A DNA stretch of 64,000 nucleotides from Hygrocybe punicea (Eukaryota > Basidiomycota > Agaricomycetes > Agaricales > Hygrophoraceae): contig OY744465.1 of assembly GCA_963556145.1 (NCBI GenBank), positions 4,774,001 through 4,838,000 of the forward strand, in the 5' to 3' direction. The first letter of the stretch is position 1. Each line of letters opens with the position of its first letter. The notes below the pieces were generated by a model. That model saw only the letters and a list, made by a program, of their open reading frames with translations. It did not search any database and was not told the origin of the DNA. The translations under genes were made by a program, and so were the position numbers. Positions 54,701 through 63,620 of the stretch are shown one piece after another.

Positions 54701-57700
54701 TTAAAACACGAGGTGATCGGGGTTAACGGGGTGATCGTGGGTAAAAGATGAAGGGAGAAGGGAAAAACGATGTGGTGTTGAAATGTCGTATTCGTGTGAA
54801 AGGGCGGCGGAGGGGATCGGTGATGGAAGGTGATAAAAATGAATAATAGGGAAAGCGTAAGGACAGGGTTTTTTGCGGGAATTGAAGTCGAGATTGCCAA
54901 AGCCGGTGATATCGGTGAGCTGGGCAGGTGCGATGACGGGAGAGGAGATTTCGACGATGGATGTGATGGCATCAACGGGAGCGGTTTCATAGAGATATGC
55001 GTGGGTGACGCCAGGGGGAAAGAGGTACTTGCGGAATTCATGGTTTTTTGAACCATTACGGATGAGGGCGGCATTGTGTGGGTAAATCGTGAGCAAAATA
55101 GACGAGGAAGAGAAAGGAGGGATAACGGAAGGGGGAAGAGTAAAAAGAGAACGAAGGGATGAAGATGAAGGGGCACGGGGATGTAATTTATGGAAATCAT
55201 TGACGAGATCCTGGCAATATGTGGTTTCGGATGCAGGGATCCAGGAATCTTCGTCACGAGGATAATCGAGCCAATGTACTAAATAATATAGTTTGTTGCG
55301 GCGTATGCGGGAGTCAAGAATATGCTCTATTTCGTAATGGTCGTCGTTGTCGATAATATCAGGAGGTGGTCGAAGATGGTATTTCTGTTGTATGGAGGTG
55401 GAAGGCGGTTGGAATGGCGAGAGGAGAGCGACGTTGAATATGGGAAAGATCTTCCAGGTTTTCGGTAATTTCAACTTGTAAGATGATGATCCGATTTTGT
55501 CGAGAACGATGAAAGGACCGAATTTTTGATTGTCAAGTTTCTTATTCGGACGATCTGTAGTCAGATTTTTTCCATTCAGCCAGACTTTATCACCAGGAGA
55601 GAAGACAATTTTCTTGACATGACTGTCATACTTATCCTTCATGGTTTGTCTTGTAGCGTCCGCAATTTCGCCTATTTTCTGTTGTACTGATTTCATTCGC
55701 GTAATGAAATCGTCAACGGCTTCGTTTGCGATAGGAGTATGCTTGTCGACGTCGAGACCGGTCCAAGGATGTTGTCCTTGTGTGGCGAAGAAAGGGGAAG
55801 TCTTAATCGCGGATGATTCGCGATTGGCTAACGCGAATTCGGCAAGGGCGAGCCATTCGTGCCAATCGTCTTGTCGGTAATTGGTGAAGAAACGAAGAAA
55901 AATTTCGAGTTCTTGATTCATTCGTTCTGTTTGTCCATCAGCGCGTGGATGATATGCTGTTGTTGGACGTCCTTTGATACCGATCAAGGAATACAATTCA
56001 GTGATAAAGCGTGAAACGAAGACCGAGCCGCGATCAGAGATGATGAAGCGGGGCATGCCAAAACGTTTGAAGACGTAATCCCGGAATAAGCGTGCCCATC
56101 CTTCTGATGTCAACGTTGTATTCGTGGCGATGAAGATCGGATGTTTTGATCGTTTGTCAACGATAACCAAGATGGCGTCAAAACCATGTGATTCAGGTAA
56201 AGGGCCAATCATATCGACAGAAATTGTATGCCAATTATACGGTGGTACATTGTGAGGGAAAAGTTGTCCGAATTGTTTCCCTCGCCGTGGCTTGTTTTGT
56301 TGACATTCGGTGCAACCAGTAATGTACCGTTCGACATCTTCTCGGATGGTTGGCCATGTTGTTGTTCGTGAGATTAATTCAATCGTTTTATCACGTCCAG
56401 GATGGCCTGCGGTAGGAATATCGTGGTGTAGGGAAATAATGTTGTCGTATGTAGGAGTCGCATGAAGTATTTGTCGGATCGTTTGTTCTGGTAAAATAAA
56501 TAATGAGTCAGGAAGACCGATCATACCTTCATTGTCTTTTTCTTTGGGTTTATGGTCGACGCGTCGTGAAAGGAGATCGGCCTTTTTGTTCTGTGATCCC
56601 TTTCGGTATAACAAACGGAAACTATAGTCCTGTAGGAATGCAATCCAACGAGCCTGTCGTCGGGTAAGATCTTGCGGTTTGCGGTAATATTCGAGGTTTC
56701 GATGATCGGTGAAGACATCAATTTGTTCTTTTGCGCCAAGGAGAAAATGTCGCCATTCTTCGAAGCTTCGTATAATCGCAAGTAATTCTTTATCGAAGAT
56801 TTGGTAATTACGTTCCGCTGGTGTCATTGTTGTTGACATGTATGCGACAGGGCGGAAAAGACCGTCAGGTTGTTCTTGCGATAGGATAGCACCGATTGCA
56901 TAATCTGATGCGTCACATTCGATGGTGAATTTCTTATCGGAGACAGGTAATACGAGGATTGGATCGGTAGTAATGATGGTCTTCAATCGATCGAATGCGT
57001 TCTGTTGTTCTTCTGTCCAATTCCATTTTGCTTTTCCCGTCAGTTTATGTAATGGGCTTGCGATCTGTGAAAAGTTTTCAACGAAACGACGATAGAAATT
57101 CAGGAAACCAATGAATCGTTGTAATTCGGTTTGGTTTGTTGGAACGGGCCAATCGGTGATGGCATTGGTTTTGATGGGATCCATCTGGACTTGACCATCT
57201 CCGACGATAAGTCCAAGATAATCAACTTTTTCCTTATCGAATGTACATTTCTTTGGTTTCAAGAAAAGATTATTTTCGCGGAAGATTTTCAAAACTTGTT
57301 TCGTTCGTTTCTGGTTTTCTTCGAGGGATTTAGAAAAAATCAAGATGTCGTCCATATACACCAATAACCATCCTTCACGTATTTCGTACCGGAAAACGTG
57401 ATTCATCAATCGTTGAAATGTCGGTGGTGAATTCTTCAGACCAAAGAACATGACCGTCGGTTCGAATAAACCTTTTGGTGTCAGAAAAGCGGCTTTGTGT
57501 TCATCGCCTTCCTTGATGCGGACGTTGTTGAATCCCCATCGTACATCCAATTTCGTGAAATATTTGGCTTCGGCCAATTGATTGATTATATCATTGATCA
57601 ACAGCAATGGGTACTTGTCATCGACTGTCCATGAATTTAACCATCGATAATCCTGAATTGGTCGTCGTTCGGCGGCATCTTTCTTCGAAACAAAGAAGAA

Positions 57701-58981
57701 AGGAGATGCGTAAGGTGATTTGGAAGGACGAATTCGTCCTGTTTTCAAGTTTTCGTCTAAGAATTTGTCGAGGTCTTGTTTTTCGATCGGTGATAACGGA
57801 TATAATTTACAATCATGATGATCTGGTGCATCTGGTTTCAGCGTTATAGCATGATCCCATGGTTTTCGTGCAGGTAATTCATCGAAGCCGGATGGTTCAA
57901 AAACATCTCGATATTCATGATATGTTTCGGGTACCAATTCCTCGAAGGTCTTTTCTTTTTGTTGTTCTTGTGCCTTGATGGCAAGTTCCGTTGACTTCGT
58001 CATAAAGGAGCGAAAGTGTATGGGATCCATCGTTTCCTCCATAACTTGATCGAACCAAAGGGGCCGTTCCCAAACTACCGTATCAAATTCAGTTGAACGT
58101 ATTATTGATGACGTTCCGCAACCAGAAAGACATCGAGAAAACTTGATCTCATTTTCTCGCCAATCAATTTCTGGGTTGTGCTTCTTCAACCAGTCGTATC
58201 CGAGGAAAATATCCATCTTGGCCAATGTTGTTACCGCAAAACGGAGTAATTCTTGATGATCGCCAACGCGCATTTGTAACTCACAATATTCTGTGATCTG
58301 TCCTGTTTTTGGTTGCGTTCCATCACTCATGTAGGAATTAAACGGATTCAGGTATGGTTTTGTCGGAATGTTATGTGCTTTAACATAGCCGACGTCGATC
58401 GCGCAAATAGTGCATCCGCAGTCAATCAAACTTGTCATGGGATATTGTCGTCCATCCTGTGGTACGGAGACAAAACCATGAACCAGTAAGGCCATACGGA
58501 GTTCGGAATCCCGTTGTGTTATAGCTCGTATCGGTTCCAATGTCCGTGGTTCTTGCGGTGAATCCTGTGGCATGTTTTGTACCAACCATTGTACTGCTTC
58601 TGCGATAGGTCGTCGGTTAAGCGTCAAGACAAGTCCTGGCGAAATCTTGTCCGTCCATTGGCCATGGATGTCCCAATCATTCAAGATGTCAAGGGCATAA
58701 CCCATCGTGGTTGAGCGAATAGCAACGATCGTTTCCATCGCATTGAATTCGGATTCGATTATCGTCTTTCTTTTCTGGGGCTCGATTTTCTCTTCTTTGT
58801 TTACAACATGGGTATCTCGCCACGTGTTGCTTTCCTCTTTCGGCTCTGTTGTCGGTGTTTGTCTCAATTCGTTGCGGAGGGCTTTGAGATTGGTGAAAAC
58901 GTTGTTAAATTGTTTACATACGTATACATCTTTCTCGAGTCGTGCGATCGTGGCCTCTTGCGCTTCACGTCGCTTCTTCAA
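54701..58981 (-). CDS. pol: Chromovirus Pol: protease, RT, RNase H, integrase, chromodomain, ASCH-like domain
   Basis: About 1426 codons, reached from gag by a -1 shift. Domains: protease LIDCGCTICAID (about residue 185; the usual D-S/T-G is D-C-G); reverse transcriptase with LDVRWGFNNVRI and YMDDILIFS (about 542); RNase H FTIECDASDYAIGA (about 688); integrase zinc finger HHDIPTAGHPG...CTECQQNK, then the DDE core SVDMIGPLPES (about 921), IISDRGSVFVSRF (about 982), DGQTERMNQELE (about 1020); GPFIVLDKIG motif; chromodomain YEIEHILDSRIRRNKLYYLV...WIPASE (about 1216-1264); then a PUA/ASCH-like domain starting ILLTIYPHNAALIRNGSKNH and continuing EFRKYLFPPGVTHAYLYET (about 1296-1397). The chromodomain probably targets heterochromatin; the last domain may bind RNA. 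The frame is intact. Confidence 0.93.
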   Translation of the reverse strand: MKKRREAQEATIARLEKDVYVCKQFNNVFTNLKALRNELRQTPTTEPKEESNTWRDTHVVNKEEKIEPQKRKTIIESEFNAMETIVAIRSTTMGYALDILNDWDIHGQWTDKISPGLVLTLNRRPIAEAVQWLVQNMPQDSPQEPRTLEPIRAITQRDSELRMALLVHGFVSVPQDGRQYPMTSLIDCGCTICAIDVGYVKAHNIPTKPYLNPFNSYMSDGTQPKTGQITEYCELQMRVGDHQELLRFAVTTLAKMDIFLGYDWLKKHNPEIDWRENEIKFSRCLSGCGTSSIIRSTEFDTVVWERPLWFDQVMEETMDPIHFRSFMTKSTELAIKAQEQQKEKTFEELVPETYHEYRDVFEPSGFDELPARKPWDHAITLKPDAPDHHDCKLYPLSPIEKQDLDKFLDENLKTGRIRPSKSPYASPFFFVSKKDAAERRPIQDYRWLNSWTVDDKYPLLLINDIINQLAEAKYFTKLDVRWGFNNVRIKEGDEHKAAFLTPKGLFEPTVMFFGLKNSPPTFQRLMNHVFRYEIREGWLLVYMDDILIFSKSLEENQKRTKQVLKIFRENNLFLKPKKCTFDKEKVDYLGLIVGDGQVQMDPIKTNAITDWPVPTNQTELQRFIGFLNFYRRFVENFSQIASPLHKLTGKAKWNWTEEQQNAFDRLKTIITTDPILVLPVSDKKFTIECDASDYAIGAILSQEQPDGLFRPVAYMSTTMTPAERNYQIFDKELLAIIRSFEEWRHFLLGAKEQIDVFTDHRNLEYYRKPQDLTRRQARWIAFLQDYSFRLLYRKGSQNKKADLLSRRVDHKPKEKDNEGMIGLPDSLFILPEQTIRQILHATPTYDNIISLHHDIPTAGHPGRDKTIELISRTTTWPTIREDVERYITGCTECQQNKPRRGKQFGQLFPHNVPPYNWHTISVDMIGPLPESHGFDAILVIVDKRSKHPIFIATNTTLTSEGWARLFRDYVFKRFGMPRFIISDRGSVFVSRFITELYSLIGIKGRPTTAYHPRADGQTERMNQELEIFLRFFTNYRQDDWHEWLALAEFALANRESSAIKTSPFFATQGQHPWTGLDVDKHTPIANEAVDDFITRMKSVQQKIGEIADATRQTMKDKYDSHVKKIVFSPGDKVWLNGKNLTTDRPNKKLDNQKFGPFIVLDKIGSSSYKLKLPKTWKIFPIFNVALLSPFQPPSTSIQQKYHLRPPPDIIDNDDHYEIEHILDSRIRRNKLYYLVHWLDYPRDEDSWIPASETTYCQDLVNDFHKLHPRAPSSSSLRSLFTLPPSVIPPFSSSSILLTIYPHNAALIRNGSKNHEFRKYLFPPGVTHAYLYETAPVDAITSIVEISSPVIAPAQLTDITGFGNLDFNSRKKPCPYAFPIIHFYHLPSPIPSAALSHEYDISTPHRFSLLPSSFTHDHPVNPDHLVF

Positions 58982-59991
58982 AAACCCTCTTGCTTCAATT
59001 TCAACGCCGTCAACTCATCCATCAATGCTGCAATCCGGGCGTCTTTGCCATCGTCTTGCTGTTGTTTCGGTGTCTGTTGAACAGTTTCCATGGAACGAAT
59101 CTGTTGTCGTCCTTGTTGTTCCGGACAGTTGCGTGAGATGTGTCCGGGTTGTCGACATTTAAAACAAATGCCTTTCTTCATAAAATCCAACCGTTGCTCG
59201 TCTGTCAAGCGAGTAAACGTTTGTCGTTGGGGTGACGTTTGTCGTTTATCGATGTCCATCGGGACAGATTCCGACTGTGGGCGAGGTGCTGATGTTTGTT
59301 GTGGTCGAGGAGTAGTCGATGTAGTTGTCGCGTTTGGATTGTAACGTGTTTTCGTGGGTAGATTCATCGATCGCACTTGTTCCTGGCGACGTCGCCATTG
59401 TTGGTCAAGTCTGACCGTTTGCTCGCGCCATTCTTCGATGGTAGTTGGGATCATCATCCCAGTATAGATTTGATCGATTAATGGCTTGTTCATGTGAAGT
59501 TCGACGAGCTGAATAAGGTAGCTCTCGTTGAACATTTCGCTGAGTCCAGCGAGGCGTCGGAGAGTGTCGAACTCAATCCAGAATTCGTCTGCTGTCATCT
59601 TTCCTTGACGCAAGTCGTTTAACTTGGTCAACGCGTCCTTCTTCTGATCCGGTTTTTCAAAGTGTTGTCTAAATTCTTTCGTGAAGTCGTCCAGACTTCC
59701 GAAGTTGACGGGGTCGTGCTGCAAGGCAATGTCGACGTACTCGTCCGCCCATCGTCCGGCGAGTCCGCCTTGCAAATACGAGAGGATAAAAAGGATTTGC
59801 TTCTCCTCTGAATCGAAGGCAGCAATGTTTGCTCGGATGTAGATATGGGCACTTCGGAGGAACGTTTTGAATCCTGCCTTGTTTCCATCGTATTTAGCCG
59901 GCGGAGCGATATGAGATTTGGGAGATGACGGGGCTGCGGGTGCAACAGTGGTGGTGTCTTGGGTTTCGCGGTTTTCTTCGGTGTCGGACAT
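58978..59991 (-). CDS. gag: Chromovirus Gag
   Basis: 337-residue structural protein that packages the RNA. It has a capsid-like helical region (PPAKYDGNKAGFKTFLRS, YLQGGLAGRWADEYV, FGSLDDFTKEFRQHFEKPD, KLNDLRQGKMTADEFWIEF) and a C-terminal CCHC zinc knuckle (CFKCRQPGHISRNC), then a Gln-rich tail ending KLKQEGF. The ATG (59991) lies 247 bases inside the 5' LTR boundary. The last codons GAG GGT TTT TGA contain a G_GGT_TTT slippery heptamer. Confidence 0.93.
   Translation of the reverse strand: MSDTEENRETQDTTTVAPAAPSSPKSHIAPPAKYDGNKAGFKTFLRSAHIYIRANIAAFDSEEKQILFILSYLQGGLAGRWADEYVDIALQHDPVNFGSLDDFTKEFRQHFEKPDQKKDALTKLNDLRQGKMTADEFWIEFDTLRRLAGLSEMFNESYLIQLVELHMNKPLIDQIYTGMMIPTTIEEWREQTVRLDQQWRRRQEQVRSMNLPTKTRYNPNATTTSTTPRPQQTSAPRPQSESVPMDIDKRQTSPQRQTFTRLTDEQRLDFMKKGICFKCRQPGHISRNCPEQQGRQQIRSMETVQQTPKQQQDDGKDARIAALMDELTALKLKQEGF
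58981..58987 (-). promoter_or_regulatory. Predicted -1 ribosomal frameshift site (GGGTTTT)
   Basis: Gag frame reads G GGT TTT directly before the TGA stop (58980-58978). This is an X XXY YYZ heptamer, and slipping one base back enters the pol frame (GGG TTT TTG AAG). A downstream pseudoknot was not resolved by eye. Confidence 0.7.
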
Positions 59992-60224
59992 TCTGTTGTG
60001 TGTGTGTGTTTGATGGTGAAGAGCAAGTGTTGAAGCAGAAAATGATGGCGGGGGGAAAGACGGGGGTCGGAAGGTAGTCTGTTCTGCGACGTAGTGGTCG
60101 AAGTTGTCGTCAGAGGAATCTGACGTTTCGAGTGCAAGATGATATTCGTCGTCGTGTTCCCAATTTGGGGTACGGTATCGTCGAGGTTCCAGGTTGTTTT
60201 GGTTCGATGTCGAGGGAGTAAAGA

Positions 60225-60235
60225 AAGTTTAGTCT
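60225..60235 (-). promoter_or_regulatory. Putative self-primer binding site of the chromovirus
   Basis: AAGTTTAGTCT on the plus strand, separated by TA from the 5' LTR (60238). The reverse complement AGACTAAACTT occurs inside the LTR at 60378-60388 (and 53818-53828). The pairing lets the transcript's 5' end prime its own reverse transcription, as described for Tf1 and sushi. Confidence 0.7.
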
Positions 60236-60237
60236 TA

Positions 60238-60797
60238 TGTTACGGATCGCTGTTCTTATAGCGGACTCCGGCAACAAAGAACCAAACGAAGATGATATAA
60301 GACGAAGAGTGGGTACAAACAAATGTAGGAAGAGGGAGGGGTCAGGGTGTCTGGTAGCAATCGGGGGAAGAGTAGCTAGACTAAACTTAAGGTTATTGAC
60401 TACAATTGTCTGTGGCTAAATACTATCGAACGACTTTAGGGCTGGTTTCTTCGTCATGCGTGGCTGCATCGAGGATGAGCTCCGAGATGAACGGCGTCTT
60501 CGTGTGCTTCGTGGTCTGTGCGTTTTAGGGTGCCAACGTGGTGGCCATCGGCTACGTTGCATGTCCGGTGTCAGCAGACAGCTGATTCGGTGATTGTGCT
60601 GCGCGGTATTATTAAGGGCTTGTACCAACGTGTATGATGTATCGGCGGCGATCGGATGATGAGGATAGTCATGTGGATTCGGATATCGTCGTTGATTGTC
60701 GTCGATGATGTTTTGGACCCAAGCTATGACGTTGTTTTGTGACGTGGTGTCAGAGTCGGGGTCAGAAACGGGGGTTAGATCGGGGTAAAAGGTAACA
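60238..60797 (-). repeat. 5' LTR of the chromovirus
   Basis: 560 bp. On the sense (minus) strand U3 runs 60797-60389 and the predicted R start is 60388. A TATTTAG-like box lies about 34 bases upstream of that start. Followed by GATAC at 60798-60802. Confidence 0.93.
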
Positions 60798-61826
60798 GAT
60801 ACCATCAATCGCCAGGCTTTCGGAGCCTATTGCCAGATGCTCAACAGCTATGACAACATACGAAAGGGCGGTTCCAATCGTTCAAACACACTCAATCGAC
60901 TTATCGACATCAGTTATGCCGAGGGAGACCAGGAGGCAGAACCCAGGGACAGCCGTGGGGAAGACAGCCTTGTCCTTACTCGACCAGCTAAACATGGAGC
61001 CAGCAAGTCCCTCAATGATGCTGACGAGCAACCTAGTCCTACGAAACGGTGCGTTGATATTGCTCTTTTCCCGTGGGTCATCCAAGAATCTCTCCATCCA
61101 TCGCTCCTCCGTCCGTCCTTACACGAAACGTGTACCCTTCTCGACAACTTCTCACGAGATATCAAACTCACTGTCACTTCCATTCTCAACTCAGCTTCGT
61201 GCCCCCAGTTCCCTCAGTCTGAGTGGACGGGCCTCGTCTCCGGGTGGGCCGTCGACCTTGATCACGTCCTCTCCGGACTTTTCACCACTTCCACTGGGAA
61301 CTCACACAAGGAACAGGTTGGTTCATTTGAAATCTCACTCGGGCCTTTGTCCCCTGCCAAAACCATCACCTCCCATGGTGAATGGATCACTGCTTGGGAA
61401 CCAACCATTGAGGCCACCACCTTCGTCTTCCCGTAGTGAGAATCCGAACTACGGCATTTTGGGCACTATGTTTCCAGGCTCTTCGCCGCCCTTCCCACAG
61501 ATCAACACCAATGTGTCATCTCTCTCGACAAAGGCATCCGCATCCGCGTTGCCCAACGCCGGGATATCCTCCTTACCAACGCACATGAATTCGTGGATTT
61601 GCAACTCCACTGGATCCACTCTTGGGATAGACAACACGAATCTCGGTGAGCACCTGGAATCCCCGTGCAAACTCGACGCCAAGATGTGTGCCACCGCTGG
61701 AATGACAACAAGTGCCCGAACTCCACCAGCAAGTGCAATTACGTCCACCATTGCTCCAAGTGCCATTCTACCGCACACAGGGCACCTGACTGCCCACCTA
61801 AGTAAGCCAGACCCTTGGTCCTGACA
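60798..61826 (+). pseudogene. DIRS-like ORF1, 3' piece (zinc-finger gag-like)
   Basis: Continues the 53475-53677 piece in frame: INRQAFGAYCQMLNSYDNI, LFPWVIQESLHPSLL, LVSGWAVDLDHVLSGLF, SHGEWITAWEPTIEATTFVFP, then consecutive stops TAG TGA (61434-61439). The family sequence resumes directly: ELRHFGHYVSRLFAAL, RIRVAQRRDILLTNAHEF, DLQLHWIHSWD, another stop (TGA 61647-61649), and a Cys-His-rich segment CHRWNDNKCPNSTSKC...CSKCHS. ORF1 proteins of these elements bind nucleic acid. The copy is dead. Confidence 0.75.
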
Positions 61827-61911
61827 GCCCAAATACGCTCGATACCTCGTTTGAAACGAAGATGGACCGGAACGCCTTTCGGTCGCCCTTTCCAGTCTCC
61901 ATGAGCCACCC

Positions 61912-63603
61912 GTGCCCGTGGTGCCCACGAACGAGCTTCAGAACACCACTGCCGTTTCCACAATCCAAGACAATCCCGGACTTTTCACCATCATCACTCC
62001 CATCCGTGTTGATGTCTTCGCGAGTTATCTTGCCTTGCACGCCAATCGTCCCTTTGTGGACTCCGTCTGCAATGCCTTATGCACCAGCTTCTGGCCTTGG
62101 GCATGCACTTCTGACCTCGACTACCCGACGACCTGGGACAACTCGCATCGACCAATCTCAGACCCTTGCCACCACGCCTTCCTGTTGGAACAACGTGACG
62201 TGGAGGTTGCGCTCGGGCAGCTTTCGCCCCCCTTCAGCCACGACCTACTTCCCGGGATGTACAGCATGCCATTTGGGGTGATACTCAAGCCGCACTCTTC
62301 GAAGCTCCACATGGTCATCAACCAGAGCACTGAACCCTATTCGCAGAACTCCTTGATTCCCAAGGAGGACCGTTTCATGCGAATGGACAACTTACACCAA
62401 CTTGGATCCGCCTTGCGTCGTGCACATGCCGACCACCCCTCCTGTTGTCTCGTCATTTTCAAGTCTGATATGTCGCGTGCCTACCACCTGATGCCAATGG
62501 CGCTGCCGTGGCAAATTCGCCAGGTGATGACGTTCGAGTCCGAACACTTCGTGAATCATTGCAACCATTTTGGCAACGGTGCCAGCAGATGCATTTTCGG
62601 TTCCTTCACCTGCCTCGTCACCTGGATCGCCGTCTACATTCTCCTACTCCTGGACCTCTTCACTTATGTGGACGACAATTTTTCTTGGGAATTCGCTGAT
62701 GAACTCGCATGGTACGGCCCGTACAACAAATACATGCCAACCAAACAGGTCCGCTTACTTGGTCTGTGGGATGACCTCGGCATTTCACATGAGGAAAAGA
62801 AGCAGGAATGGGGGGAGTCACTCATGATTATTGGCTTCCAGGTGGATCCCAATGGCCTCACCATTACTATGCCACCTGACCGCCAGGTGGAGCTCCTGGC
62901 AGCGCTGCGTACCTTTGCAACTCCTGGCCGCTGGTACCCCTTACACGATTTTCAATGTATGGCGGGCTGGGTCAACTGGGCCCTCAACGTTTACCCCCTC
63001 CTATGGCCCAGCCTGTCCTCCCTCTACCACAAAATGGCTGGGAAGTCCGTTCCCCACGAGCACCTCTGGGTGAACTCCACCGTCATCCACGAACTCTCCT
63101 GGATCACGGCACACGTCGAGGCCTCCACCGGTGTCCACCTCCTTTCCTCTGTCGCGTGGTCATTGTCCGATGCCGACTTTACCTTGTTTTCGGACGCATG
63201 CCTAACGGGGATGGGTTTCTGGTCCCCGTGACTCATTAACGGTCACCAGTGTCTTTTCAACGTGCCGGATAACCGTATTTTTTATCTTGAAGCCCTCGCC
63301 GTTCTCTCCGCACTTCACTACACCCTTGTCAACATCTGTCCCCTCCCTTCCCGCGTTGCCCTCTTTACCGACAACTCCAACACAGTCGACATCTTCAACA
63401 CTCTGCGTGCCCAACCCTCCCATAACCCCATCCTAATGGCTGCCGTCAACCTCTCCATCCGCTTCAATTTTCAGTTCCGCGTCTTCCACATACCTGGTAC
63501 CGACAACATCATCGTGGACGCACTCTCACGTGGCCGCAACAACGTCGTCCACTACGTTGCGCCTATGATGCGCATTGTCTCTTTTGAACCCCCTCGTCTT
63601 CTG
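61912..63603 (+). pseudogene. DIRS-like reverse transcriptase/RNase H, with a nonsense mutation
   Basis: RT segments: MPFGVILKPHSSKLHMVINQ, FKSDMSRAYHLMPM (first Asp), HFGNGASRCIFGSF, FTYVDDNFSWEFADE (YVDD) and IIGFQVDPNGLTITMP. RNase H follows: DFTLFSDACLTGMGFW, a TGA at 63229-63231, then IFYLEALAVLSALHYT, ALFTDNSNTVDIFNTL and FHIPGTDNIIVDALSRG (Asp-Ala-Leu-Ser). Frame is otherwise maintained to 63603 and beyond. The stop fits a CGA-to-TGA change. Confidence 0.85.
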
Positions 63604-63620
63604 CTGGGGGCAGTACCATT

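Larger units (their letters stand above)
53678..60797 (-). mobile_element. Complete Ty3/Gypsy chromovirus, young insertion
   Basis: A 7120-bp LTR retrotransposon on the minus strand. LTRs are 53678-54237 and 60238-60797 (560 bp each, identical as far as I can read, TGTTAC...GTAACA), flanked by GATAC on both sides (53673-53677, 60798-60802). Gag (58978-59991), Pol (54701-58981 frame) and a third ORF (53856-54671) are open. A self-complementary primer site lies at 60225-60235. Identical LTRs and intact ORFs indicate a recent, possibly active insertion. It splits ORF1 of the older DIRS-like element. Confidence 0.95.

Noticed and set aside
54688..55257. 189-codon minus-strand ORF rich in Ser/Leu/Pro
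   Set aside because: It is in another frame of the Pol C-terminal region, where Pol itself has clear chromodomain and ASCH-like features.
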